Shown: positions 16,591 to 25,900 of the stretch, piece after piece
How the letters are laid out: every line of letters begins with the position of its first letter
How positions within the stretch are numbered: position 1 is the first letter of the stretch
The notes under the pieces: generated by a model
Seen by the model: the letters and a program-made list of their open reading frames with translations, nothing else
What the model was told of the DNA's origin: nothing
Database searches by the model: none
Source of the DNA: Pseudomonas mohnii
GTDB lineage: Bacteria > Pseudomonadota > Gammaproteobacteria > Pseudomonadales > Pseudomonadaceae
Assembly: GCF_900105115.1 (NCBI RefSeq)
Contig: NZ_FNRV01000001.1
Span: 6,141,501 to 6,205,500 of the forward strand
DNA length: 64,000 bases
Reading direction: 5' to 3'
Translations under genes and position numbers: made by a program

Positions 16591-17538
16591 ATGACCTCGA
16601 GATCCGAAAAAGCCTCGAATCGTTTTCTTGATGTCGCCTTGCAATTGGGTTCCTCGAGCGAGCCCATAGGCAGGATCGCCGGGGCGTCAGGCAGCCCCGC
16701 ATTGAAACAACTAGATCTGCCGGCGCTGCTTTCACTCGTCATCGATGCAGTTTGTCAGGCTGGGCAGCTCCTTGTAGCAGAATGGGAGCGGGTAGAAGGG
16801 CCAAGAGGGCACGGTGACAAGGCAGTTGTCGATGTCGAAATTGAAAAACTTTTACGTCAGCAGCTACTTGGTTTGTTTTTCTGCGACTTTTGGGGGGAGG
16901 AAACTGGCCATACCCTTACAGGACACCCATGGTGCTGGGTTGTTAACCCCAACGATGGCACGAATGATTTTTTGAGAGGGCTGAAAGGTTCAGCTATTTC
17001 AGTCGGCCTTCTTTACAAACACATCCCAGTACTAGGCGTGGTTTATGCTCCTGTGACGGAAGAAGGCATTTCGGATTGCATCGCTTGGGCTGAAGGATCG
17101 CCTGCTTTATTGCGTAATGGGCAGCCCTTAGTTTGTAAACTTCTGGACCTGCCTTGGTCGAGCGGTAGCCGGGTCATGCTCAGTTCCGCTGCCGTAAACA
17201 AATCAGATATCAATCTGGAGCTCTGCTCACCTAGTGGCTTTGTCGCGATGCCCTCGATTGCCTACAGGCTTGCGAAAGTGGCCGCAGGTGACGGAATTTG
17301 TGGTGTCTCTCTCTACCCAGTTTCTGCACATGACGTCGTTGCAGGTCATGCATTGTTGAGAGGTGCGGGTGGAGTCCTGCTCAATGAAAATGGAATGTCA
17401 ATTCAATACGTAACGGACAAGGACATGCAAGTGGTCTCACGTCGCTGCTTCGGAGGAGTGGAAGCTGTGTGCAAGACATTGGCCGCTCGGGATTGGGATC
17501 GTGTTTTTTCTGTTGATGACAATTCCCTGCCAGTATAA
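16591..17538 (+). CDS. Inositol monophosphatase/CysQ-family protein with variant metal site
   Basis: A roughly 315-residue member of the lithium-sensitive phosphatase family. It shows the GEE metal-site segment (FWGEETG), then WVVNPNDGTNDFLRG where the family normally has DPxDGT, and SAHDVVAGHALLRGAGG for the final metal aspartate. The first Asp is therefore Asn. Several starts are possible (16516, 16555, 16591); GGAGG lies 11 bases before 16591. The family dephosphorylates inositol phosphates or 3'-phosphoadenosine nucleotides. It follows the helicase by about 260 bases in the same direction and may be part of the same islet. Substrate unknown. Confidence 0.75.
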   Translation: MTSRSEKASNRFLDVALQLGSSSEPIGRIAGASGSPALKQLDLPALLSLVIDAVCQAGQLLVAEWERVEGPRGHGDKAVVDVEIEKLLRQQLLGLFFCDFWGEETGHTLTGHPWCWVVNPNDGTNDFLRGLKGSAISVGLLYKHIPVLGVVYAPVTEEGISDCIAWAEGSPALLRNGQPLVCKLLDLPWSSGSRVMLSSAAVNKSDINLELCSPSGFVAMPSIAYRLAKVAAGDGICGVSLYPVSAHDVVAGHALLRGAGGVLLNENGMSIQYVTDKDMQVVSRRCFGGVEAVCKTLAARDWDRVFSVDDNSLPV

Positions 17539-17884
17539 AAACGCATGGTTTCGCTGCTTTACGACAGATCAGCAAAAATAGCTTCGATGCGGGCCCCAGT
17601 ATTTACTTTTGTCAGAGGAGTTGCAGCCCGGCCCAAAGTATCGAGAAGTGCTCTAAATCCAATCAATAATGAAAAAATTTCAAAAAATACTGAAAAACTA
17701 CGCACACGGGGGGATATGTTGTGCAATCTCAGCCACCTGGCACCACCGTTCCTCACCTAAGTCTTTGCTTCTGTTCACTAATCCCGGACAATCGCGCCCC
17801 TGTTTCGGCCAGGGCGCTACCTGTCGGGTACTCCGACGCGTTCTGACCGGGTGGCAAGTGACCGGAATGTGGAGATCCCACCGG
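17539..17884. other. Intergenic region upstream of the HAAAP permease
   Basis: 346 bases with no convincing gene. The left half is AT-rich, including a long A-rich run near 17670-17695, and marks the right edge of the less GC-rich islet. The permease reading frame is open from 17669, but the sequence before 17885 shows no permease-like features. A CAGGGCG/CGCCC-type fold near 17795-17815 may be a leader hairpin. I cannot assign more. Confidence 0.4.
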
Positions 17885-19165
17885 ATGAATGATCAGGCCA
17901 ATAGCGTTAACGAACGCTATTTAGACGCGACACCAGCGACCCTTTCGAGCTGGAATCGCCAAGACACCACCTGGATGCTTGGCCTGTTTGGCACGGCGAT
18001 TGGCGCCGGCACCCTGTTTTTACCGATCAACGCGGGCGTAGGCGGCTTCTGGCCGTTACTGGTACTGGCGCTGCTGGCATTCCCGATGACCTTCTATGCG
18101 CACCGCGGCCTGACCCGCTTCGTATTGTCCGGCCGTGAAGGCGCGGACATCACCGAAGTGGTCGAAGAGCATTTCGGCATCCGGGCCGGCGCGCTGATCA
18201 CCCTGCTGTATTTTTTCGCAATCTTCCCGATCCTGTTGATCTATAGCGTGGCCCTGACCAACACCGTGGGCAGTTTCCTGGAACATCAACTGCACATCAT
18301 GCCGCCGCCACGCGCGCTGCTGTCGCTGGTGCTGATCCTCGGCCTGCTGGCCGTGGTGCGCTGTGGCGAGCAGGTGATCGTCAAGGCCATGAGCCTGATG
18401 GTGTATCCGTTCATTGTCGCCTTGCTGTTTCTGGCGGTGTTCCTGATTCCTCACTGGAACGGCGGCATCCTGGCCACGGCCAGCACCTTGCCTGAGCCCT
18501 CGGCGCTGCTGCACACCCTGTGGCTGGCGATTCCGGTGATGGTATTTTCGTTCAACCACTCGCCGATCATCTCGGCGTTCGCGGTCGATCAGAAGCGTCG
18601 TTACGGCGACCACGCCGAAGAGCGCAGCTCGCAGATCCTGTCCCGTGCCCACGCCTTGATGGTGGTGATGGTGCTGTTCTTCGTCTTCAGCTGCGTGCTG
18701 ACCCTGTCCCCGGCACAACTGGCCGAGGCGAAGGCGCAGAACCTGTCGATCCTGTCGTACCTGGCCAACCACTTCAGCAACCCGACCATCGCCTTCGCGG
18801 CGCCGTTGATTGCCTTCGTGGCCATTTCCAAGTCGTTCCTGGGCCACTACATCGGCGCCAGCGAAGGCTTGAAAGGCCTGATCGTGAAGAGCGGCAAACG
18901 CCCGGGCGCCAAGGCACTGGACCGCATCGTCGCGGCGTTCATGCTGGTGGTGTGCTGGATCGTCGCCACCCTCAACCCGAGCATCCTCGGCATGATCGAA
19001 ACCCTCGGTGGCCCGGTCATCGCGGCAATCCTGTTCCTGATGCCGATGTACGCAATCCGCAAGGTACCGGCCATGGCGCGCTATCGCGGCCAGGCGTCCA
19101 ACGTATTCGTGGTGGCGGTGGGGCTGGTGGCGATTACAGCGCTCATCTACTCGCTGACGGCGTGA
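17885..19165 (+). CDS. HAAAP-family amino-acid permease (serine/threonine or aromatic type)
   Basis: A 426-residue integral membrane protein with about eleven hydrophobic segments. The N-terminal LGLFGTAIGAGTLFLPINAG motif is the hallmark of hydroxy/aromatic amino acid permeases (SdaC, TdcC, YhaO, Mtr). The gap between segments around FAVDQKRRYGDHA matches the SdaC/YhaO cytosolic loop. Import with H+ or Na+ is typical. The ATG at 17885 is chosen because the family's N-terminus starts close to it. It lies just outside the less GC-rich islet and is followed by a terminator-like hairpin. Exact amino acid not assigned. Confidence 0.88.
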   Translation: MNDQANSVNERYLDATPATLSSWNRQDTTWMLGLFGTAIGAGTLFLPINAGVGGFWPLLVLALLAFPMTFYAHRGLTRFVLSGREGADITEVVEEHFGIRAGALITLLYFFAIFPILLIYSVALTNTVGSFLEHQLHIMPPPRALLSLVLILGLLAVVRCGEQVIVKAMSLMVYPFIVALLFLAVFLIPHWNGGILATASTLPEPSALLHTLWLAIPVMVFSFNHSPIISAFAVDQKRRYGDHAEERSSQILSRAHALMVVMVLFFVFSCVLTLSPAQLAEAKAQNLSILSYLANHFSNPTIAFAAPLIAFVAISKSFLGHYIGASEGLKGLIVKSGKRPGAKALDRIVAAFMLVVCWIVATLNPSILGMIETLGGPVIAAILFLMPMYAIRKVPAMARYRGQASNVFVVAVGLVAITALIYSLTA

Positions 19166-19181
19166 TTTAAAGATCAAGAGA

Positions 19182-19253
19182 TCGCAGCCTTCGGCAGCTT
19201 CCGTAGAAAACGGTGTTTTCTCCCAGGTGCTGCCAGAGGCTGCGACTTTTTTT
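19182..19253 (+). terminator. Rho-independent terminator after the permease
   Basis: TCGCAGCCT at 19182-19190 pairs with AGGCTGCGA at 19237-19245, and inner GGCAGC/GCTGCC also pair. Seven T follow the stem. The hairpin ends about 88 bases after the permease stop. Confidence 0.7.
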
Positions 19254-19336
19254 GCTTCGGATTAAAGGGCGGCAGCGAAAACCCGCTGTCACCTGACCCA
19301 CCGAAACCCCTCGCCACAAAGGCTTCCTCCCTCTAT

Positions 19337-20446
19337 TCACAGTCCGCGTTGCACCTCGGCAAAAATCTCGGTGATAGGCCGTCGCGGCTGGCGCTTTTGC
19401 AGCTGTCGGACCTGTTCACTCAGGCGCAGTAACTCTTCACTCGGCTTGGCCCATTGCTCTTGCGGCAGCGGCTCCGACCATTCGCGCATGGCGTCGGGCA
19501 GGGCTTGTTTGCCGATTTCTTCGAGGCGGCGCACTTCCCACTCCACGAGGCGGTTGGGGATCGTCCACAAGGTCATGACGTGGTACAGGTACCAGAAGAA
19601 ACCCGATGTTCGACTGCGTGAACCGTCGCGGATCTGCTGGTGCATGCGTGCGCGGGCGTTGCGGAAGGTGTGCAGGCCTTCGTGGGGCGGGTCGTCGGGG
19701 CCTTGCAGGTCTTGCAGGTCCTGGATGGATTTAAGGTCGTTGACTTCGAACTCCATGTAACCGCGAATGGCTTCCCAATGGCTGATGGCCAGCGGCAGTC
19801 CGGCGCACTGGAATTCGAGGCTGGTGAGGGTTTCGCCGTGGTGGTAACCGATGCCCATGCCGTACTGGCGATGGATGCCGTACTGGGTGGCGCCCTGGGC
19901 TTCGATGACCCAGGCGGAGAGGGATTCCCAGGGGACGAAGACGGGCTCGGTCGCGCCTGAGGGCATGAAGCAGACTTCACGGCGTTGGCGGTTGAAGCGG
20001 GTGGGGATGAGGGTTGAGCGTTTTTTGTGGTTGTGGTGCCAGACGCCCAGGCCGATGAGCAAGATGAGCGGTCCTATGAAAATAACGTGTTCAAAACCTA
20101 CTTCAAACATTACAACCACTGAGTCCCATATGGCTTCCTGTTCGTACCCAAAAATAACTCCCAGAAGTCCGGTGATTAGTGGGAACAAAAATACCAATGA
20201 GGAAGACACGCTGAATGTCACGCCCAGTATGAGTTGCCATGAAAAGACTTGCGGCGATCCCACTCCAAAATCCATATGAACGTCATTCAACTCGCCGATA
20301 TGCGGGCCATAAGGGGGCACGGGTGTCGGTAAGGGTAGCGGTGCCAGATAGGTCATTTTTCCGCTGGGAAACGGCTCAATATCACCAGCTTTTTTGGACT
20401 GTTGAAGCTGCGGCACGCCGACTGGCTTGTCGTGATTATTCGCCAT
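19337..20446 (-). CDS. T6SS immunity-like membrane protein, DUF6708 type, paralogue 3
   Basis: A 369-residue protein, last of three tandem paralogues downstream of a VasX-like effector. Residues 1-66 (Pro-rich, PLPLPTP, YGPHIGELND) and everything after about residue 137 (WHHNHKKRS, STLIPTRFNRQRREVCFMP and onward) are nearly identical to the other copies. Residues about 68-136 form two hydrophobic segments that differ strongly. That layout suits an immunity protein that blocks a membrane toxin with its membrane hairpin. The start ATG 20446 matches the other copies; sequence upstream of it (to 20548) belongs to an overlapping short ORF. It ends slightly differently (EVQRGL) from the other two. 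Confidence 0.75.
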   Translation of the reverse strand: MANNHDKPVGVPQLQQSKKAGDIEPFPSGKMTYLAPLPLPTPVPPYGPHIGELNDVHMDFGVGSPQVFSWQLILGVTFSVSSSLVFLFPLITGLLGVIFGYEQEAIWDSVVVMFEVGFEHVIFIGPLILLIGLGVWHHNHKKRSTLIPTRFNRQRREVCFMPSGATEPVFVPWESLSAWVIEAQGATQYGIHRQYGMGIGYHHGETLTSLEFQCAGLPLAISHWEAIRGYMEFEVNDLKSIQDLQDLQGPDDPPHEGLHTFRNARARMHQQIRDGSRSRTSGFFWYLYHVMTLWTIPNRLVEWEVRRLEEIGKQALPDAMREWSEPLPQEQWAKPSEELLRLSEQVRQLQKRQPRRPITEIFAEVQRGL

Positions 20447-20552
20447 GGTCGGCCTTCTCCAAAAACTCGGTTTCGACCAGCACAACCGACGGTCTCTTTT
20501 GTTCTTTCTTGTGGACAGCGACCCCACTGAGCACCTCTGGAAAACCACTCAT
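20436..20552 (-). CDS. 38-codon ORF resembling the effector C-terminus, copy 1
   Basis: ATG at 20552 overlaps the stop of paralogue 2 (ATGA). The frame reads MSGFPEVLSGVAVHKKEQ, then RPSVVLVETEFLEKADHGE and stop, overlapping the start of paralogue 3. The last 14 residues equal the end of the 1199-residue effector (VETEFLEKADHGE). It may be a remnant of an earlier effector tail or a coupling ORF. Confidence 0.5.
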   Translation of the reverse strand: MSGFPEVLSGVAVHKKEQKRPSVVLVETEFLEKADHGE

Positions 20553-21679
20553 GCGCGACGTTTTCCGTTGGAGGGCGAGCCTTGTACCTCGGCAAAAATC
20601 TCGGTGATAGGCCGTCGCGGCTGGCGCTTTTGCAGCTGCCGTACCTGTTCACTCAGGCGCAGTAACTCTTCACTCGGCTTGGCCCATTGCTCTTGCGGCA
20701 GCGGCTCCGACCATTCGCGCATGGCGTCAGGCAGGGCTTGTTTGCCGATTTCTTCGAGGCGGCGCACTTCCCATTCGACGAGGCGGTTGGGAATCGTCCA
20801 CAAGGTCATGACGTGGTACAGGTACCAGAAGAAACCCGATGTTCGGCTGCGCGAACCGTCGCGGATCTGCTGGTGCATGCGTGCGCGGGCGTTGCGGAAA
20901 GTGTGCAGGCCTTCGTGGGGCGGGTCGTCGGGGCCTTGCAGGTCTTGCAGGTCCTGAATGGATTTAAGGTCGTTGACTTCGAACTCCATGTAGCCGCGAA
21001 TGGCTTCCCAGTGGCTGATGGCCAGCGGCAGTCCGGCGCACTGGAATTCGAGGCTGGTGAGGGTTTCGCCGTGCTGGTAACCAATGCCCATGCCGTACTG
21101 GCGATGGATGCCGTACTGGGTGGCGCCCTGGGCTTCAATGATCCAGGCGGAGAGTGATTCCCAAGGGACGAAGAGTGGCTCGGTGGCGCCTGAGGGCATG
21201 AAGCAGACTTCACGGCGTTGACGGTTGAAGCGGGTGGGGATGAGGGTTGAGCGTTTTTTGTGGTTGTGGTGCCAGACTCCTAGACTGATTAGAAGAATAA
21301 AAAAACCGGTTTCCAGTGCGAGTCCTAGAGTTTCTTCGAAGATCTCTTCTACGTAGATCCAACTGGTTTCCAAACCATCTCCAAACATTAACCCAAGAAA
21401 GCCACCTAACAAGGGAAAGAGAAAGGCGACAGAGCAAGCGATGTTGAATGGTCCGCCCAAAGTCATTTGCCACATAAACACTTGCGGCGAACCCAACCCG
21501 AAGTCCATGTACACATCATTTAACTCGCCTATATGCGGGCCATAGGGTGGCATTGGTGTCGGTAAGGGGAGCGGTGCCAGATACGTGATTTTTCCGCTTG
21601 GAAACGGTTCAATGTCTCCAGCTTTTCTTGGCTCTTGAAGTTGCGGCGCGCCGATTAGCTTGTCGTGATTATTCGGCAT
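20549..21679 (-). CDS. T6SS immunity-like membrane protein, DUF6708 type, paralogue 2
   Basis: A 376-residue paralogue of the neighbouring proteins, MPNNHDKLIGAPQLQE at the start. The C-terminal two thirds, including the YGIHRQYGMGIGY segment and the LLRLSEQVRQLQKRQPRRPITEIF helix, is almost identical to copies 1 and 3. The membrane hairpin (about residues 68-140: MWQMTLGGPFNIACSVAFLF and beyond) is different. The coding DNA of this hairpin is visibly richer in A and T than the flanks. It ends in GKRRA and its stop overlaps the next short ORF. Presumed immunity against a related membrane toxin that is no longer encoded whole here. Confidence 0.75.
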   Translation of the reverse strand: MPNNHDKLIGAPQLQEPRKAGDIEPFPSGKITYLAPLPLPTPMPPYGPHIGELNDVYMDFGLGSPQVFMWQMTLGGPFNIACSVAFLFPLLGGFLGLMFGDGLETSWIYVEEIFEETLGLALETGFFILLISLGVWHHNHKKRSTLIPTRFNRQRREVCFMPSGATEPLFVPWESLSAWIIEAQGATQYGIHRQYGMGIGYQHGETLTSLEFQCAGLPLAISHWEAIRGYMEFEVNDLKSIQDLQDLQGPDDPPHEGLHTFRNARARMHQQIRDGSRSRTSGFFWYLYHVMTLWTIPNRLVEWEVRRLEEIGKQALPDAMREWSEPLPQEQWAKPSEELLRLSEQVRQLQKRQPRRPITEIFAEVQGSPSNGKRRA

Positions 21680-21785
21680 GGTCGGCTTGCTCCAGAAACT
21701 CGGTTTCGACCAGCACAACCGACGGTCTCTCTTGTTCTTTCTGTTGGACAGCGACCCCACTGAGCACCTCTGGAAAACCACTCAT
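21669..21785 (-). CDS. 38-codon ORF resembling the effector C-terminus, copy 2
   Basis: ATG at 21785 overlaps the stop of paralogue 1. The frame reads MSGFPEVLSGVAVQQKEQ, then RPSVVLVETEFLEQADHAE and stop, and the ATG of paralogue 2 lies inside its last codons, exactly as the immunity start lies inside the effector's last codons at 22912. The same length and arrangement as copy 1, with a few substitutions. Confidence 0.5.
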   Translation of the reverse strand: MSGFPEVLSGVAVQQKEQERPSVVLVETEFLEQADHAE

Positions 21786-22912
21786 GCGCGACGTTTTCCG
21801 TTGGAGGGCGAGCGTTGCACCTCGGCAAAAATCTCGGTGATAGGCCGTCGCGGCTGGCGCTTTTGCAGCTGCCGCACCTGCTCACTCAGCCGCAGCAATT
21901 CCTCACTTGGTTTGGCCCATTGCTCTTGCGGCAGCGGCTCCGACCATTCGCGCATGGCGTCGGGGAGGGCTTGTTTGCCGATTTCTTCGAGGCGGCGCAC
22001 TTCCCATTCGACGAGGCGGTTGGGAATCGTCCACAAGGTCATGACGTGGTACAGGTACCAGAAGAAACCCGATGTTCGACTGCGCGAACCGTCGCGGATC
22101 TGCTGGTGCATGCGAGCGCGGGCGTTATGGAAGGTGTGCAGGCCTTCGTGGGGTGGGTCGTCGGGGCCTTGCAGGTCTTGCAGGTCCTGAATGGATTTGA
22201 GGTCGTTGACTTCGTATTCCATGTAACCGCGAATGGCTTCCCAGTGGCTGATGACCAGCGGCAGGCCCGCGCACTGGAATTCGAGGCTGGTGAGGGTTTC
22301 GCCGTGGTGGTAACCGATGCCCATGCCGTACTGGCGATGGATACCGTACTGGGTGGCGCCCTGGGCTTCGATGACCCAGGCGGAGAGGGATTCCCAGGGG
22401 ACGAAGACGGGCTCGGTCGCGCCTGAGGGCATGAAGCAGACTTCACGGCGTTGGCGGTTGAAGCGGGTGGGGATGAGGGTTGAGCGTTTTTTGTGGTTGT
22501 GGTGCCAGACGGCTAGGCCGATGGATAACAATACAAAGGCAGTTTGCAATCCTAGTTCTGATGATGGGAAAAAAACCTGCTCCGCGAACTCCCAGGAATA
22601 CAACAAGTCGTACCCTAAAACGAGTCCGAAGAAAAAACTAAATAACGGCAACAAGAAAGCAAACATAAAGGTCATTGTTAGCGGGCCGCCGAATATGACT
22701 TGCCAAGAAAATATTTGAGGCGAACCTAACCCAAAGTCCATGTACACATCATTCAACTCACCAATATGCGGGCCGTAGGGAGGCATTGGTGTTGGTAGTG
22801 GTAGCGGTGCCAGATAGGTCATTTTCCCGCTGGGAAACGGCTCGATGTCTCCAGCTTTTTTGGGCTGTTGAAGCTGCGGCGCGCCGATTGGCTTGTCGTG
22901 ATTATTCGCCAT
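21782..22912 (-). CDS. T6SS immunity-like membrane protein, DUF6708 type, paralogue 1 (cognate)
   Basis: A 376-residue membrane protein directly downstream of the VasX-like effector; its ATG at 22912 lies within the last codons of the effector gene (stop at 22902), so both are translated together. Two hydrophobic segments (about residues 68-140, VIFGGPLTMTFMFAFLLPLF and onward) separate a Pro-rich N-terminus from a large soluble domain. The position makes it the best candidate for the immunity protein of the present effector. The hairpin differs from those of the two downstream copies while the rest is nearly identical. DUF6708 is the family I believe it to be; I could not run a search. Confidence 0.8.
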   Translation of the reverse strand: MANNHDKPIGAPQLQQPKKAGDIEPFPSGKMTYLAPLPLPTPMPPYGPHIGELNDVYMDFGLGSPQIFSWQVIFGGPLTMTFMFAFLLPLFSFFFGLVLGYDLLYSWEFAEQVFFPSSELGLQTAFVLLSIGLAVWHHNHKKRSTLIPTRFNRQRREVCFMPSGATEPVFVPWESLSAWVIEAQGATQYGIHRQYGMGIGYHHGETLTSLEFQCAGLPLVISHWEAIRGYMEYEVNDLKSIQDLQDLQGPDDPPHEGLHTFHNARARMHQQIRDGSRSRTSGFFWYLYHVMTLWTIPNRLVEWEVRRLEEIGKQALPDAMREWSEPLPQEQWAKPSEELLRLSEQVRQLQKRQPRRPITEIFAEVQRSPSNGKRRA

Positions 22913-25900
22913 GGTCGGCCTTCTCCAAAAACTCGGTTTCGACGTGCAAGACCGGAGGCTTCTCCTTGATCAACTGGGAAGCAACCACCGAGAAATGGCC
23001 TTCACCACGAGGATCTATATGTATGACAGAGGTGCGCGACGTCCACTCGCCTTTGGCATTCAACGTCTGAATACAGACGGTCAGTTCCAGTGTTTCTTTC
23101 GCTGGCGTGTACTCGGCGCCGGGATTGACCGGGTATCGAAGACAGAGCACCAAGCCTTCTGGGGTTGATTTGACGATGCGCAGGCTGCTCACGACCTCGT
23201 CGCTGATCACATCCTTGCGTTCACGTGGTGCTCCCTGGCTATGCAAGGGCATGGAAATACGGTGGGCGCCGATACCCAGTCGATGGGTCGGCTTGCCGCC
23301 AAAGGGAGGCAGAAGGTTTTCCAGCGTCACTCTTGGCAGCACCAGATGGATATCGCTGGGTCTGGCTTTGAACAGCAGGTTTTTCAGCCAGGAGTCGTAG
23401 GGGGTCGGGCCCAGTTGCGCGTAAGGTGCGTGGATCAGGAAAGCCAGATAACTTTGATACTCATCCAGTGAGTGGTCGCCGCGCATTTCGGCATCCCGGC
23501 TCCAAGGGGTGGTTTTCAGCCATTTGTCGTGGGCGCTGAGGTTGTAGCGGTTGAACAGCCAAGAGCCACTCAGTTCAAGTACGGTGAACAGCGCGCCTGC
23601 AAGGTTGAAGCGGAAGAACACGGTGGAAAGGCGTGTGGCGGCGGCTGCCCACGCCGTAGCGCGCACCGTGCCTTTTTCAGCGGTAATGACGGTATAACCG
23701 GCGCGTAAAGTTGGCCCAAGACCATTTGCATTGACGGTAGTCATTCCACCCGCACCCAATGTAGCCAGCGCGGCTGCAGCTTGTGCGGGACGATTTCCGC
23801 TACGGATCGCCTGCTGCCAATTTTTGATCTGCTTTTTAAGACTGGCAATTGAAGTCACAAGCCCAAAGCTATAAGTGAATATGCCCAATCCAATGTGCAA
23901 TTTGCCCATCTGCACATTCACATTCTGTAAAGCATGGTGCTGAAGTCCTGAAACGAGAGTTGCACTACGAGCCTTCAACACGGTGTCTGAGAGACTTTGG
24001 GCCGCAGTGAAACCAGCGGCTCCCGTTGTCGCAGCAACAGACAAAAGTGGCCAAATAGTTCGTTCATTTTTTGATTGTTTGAGGGTTTCCTTGAATACCC
24101 CCACCAAATTCACCACCTGCACCAAAACCACCACCAACCCCATCCCTTCAGTCTTCACCAGGCTACCCGTCGACACTCCGCCCAGCCCTGACCGAATATT
24201 CCCCAACAAACCCCGTAACTCCTGCTGCTGGGCCGGCGGGAACATCACCGTCACGCCGGCCCGTGCCGGGGTTGCGCCGTACAGCCGTGCCGACTCATCT
24301 GGTAGTTCCGCAATCGGGCTCAATGCCTTGGCCAGCCGTCCTTCGATCTGCGCCAGTTGCGCCCGCACCCGCACGATTTCGTGCTGCAACTCCATGGCCC
24401 GCGGGGTTTTGTGGCCCTGGCGGTTTTTGTTGCGGGTCAGTTGGTTGCGTTCGCGGCTCAGGGTTTTCAGGTAGTCGCGTTCACTGAGCAGGTCCTTGAT
24501 TTCCCGTTGCAAGGCGGCCTGTTCGGCGGGGCTGGCGACGGTGAAGGTCACGCCGCTGGTTCTGGCGGCATCGAAGAGCCGCAGCTTCAGGCCCTTGGGC
24601 AGGCGCTGGAACAATTCGTCCAGGTCGGGAATTTTCTCCGCCGAGAGGTCGAAGCCTTCCAGTACGCGGCTCAGGCCCAGGTTCAGCGCCGGGCTGTAGG
24701 TGTGCTGCACGGCCTCGGCGACGGCGCGGGTAGGGTCGGGCAGATCGTCGAGGGCCGGCAGCTGCGGTTGCTCGATTTTCCGCAGTTTGGCCAGCCACTC
24801 CGCCAGGTTGTTGAACATCGCCATGCCGGCGTTGAACAGCGTTGAATACTGCCCGACCTGCTCGGATTGCAAACGCAGCGGCAAGGTGTAGAACAGCGCT
24901 CGGGTCAGCTCCGGGTGTTCTTCCAGATAGCCGAGCAATAGTTCGGCGGCCGCGTCGCTGCGACAGAGGTCCTTGAGGCAGGCGTATTCGGCGGTGAACG
25001 CCTGGCCGAGTTGCGCCGGCACTTGTGCGTCGTAGTACCAGGCCGAGCGATGGTAATGGCCGGCGCACAGCAGTTGCGTGCGGTCGGCGGTGATGCGGTC
25101 GAGCAGGCGGTTCCAGCGGCCGAGGTCGTCGCGATGACGGTTCAACGCCTCGTCCATCGCCGGGCGGTCGATCAGGTCGTTGACCCCGCGCTTGCCGCTG
25201 AGCACCGGGCCGTCGAGCACGTTGCGCATGCGCAGGTCCTGATCCTTGCCCAGATCGACCAGCGCCGAAAGGTGCCGATCGACGAAGTCTTCGGGAGCGA
25301 CCGCTTCGAAGGACTGACGGGTGTAGTAGCGTCGATCCGCGTCGGCCATGGCCCGACCGTGGGCGGTGAAGTCCGGGGCGACACCGTCAAAGCGGTTCAG
25401 CTCCAGCGCGTTGTCGAGGGTCTTGTCCCGTAATTGCTCCAGCTCCGGGGAAGCGGCGGTGTCGCTCGGCTCGACCTTGCCGCCCTTGTTCAGGTAGTCG
25501 AGCAAGGCCTTGCGGGTGTTCTCGCGATCCGGCTCGGGCAACTGCTCCAGTTCGGCAAACACGGCTTTGGCCTGCGGCTGGTCGTTGGCCTTGGCCAGAC
25601 TGTCGATGTCCTGGTCGCTGAGCTGACTCAGGGACTCGATGTAACAGGCCAGGAGGTAATCGCGCTGGTTGTTGTCGGCGTTGCTCCAGTCATCGACCCA
25701 GCCGACCACGGTGTCCTGATAGTCGGCCAGATCGCGCATCACGCCGAGGTCATCGTTGACCAGCAGAAACAGCGTGTCGTCCTGATAAGGCGCGCGCACC
25801 CGTCCCAGGAATTCGCCGATGTGTGCCGCGCGGAAACGCCGCGGTTGCTCCCACAGATAAGGCTCGCGTTCGTGCTCGGGGGCGTCGCTGACCTGCACGG

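Noticed and set aside
18056..19177. 373-residue frame on the minus strand opposite the permease
   Set aside because: Its sequence is very rich in His, Arg, Gln and Asp, typical of an antisense GC-rich shadow of membrane-protein codons, and it has no family motifs.
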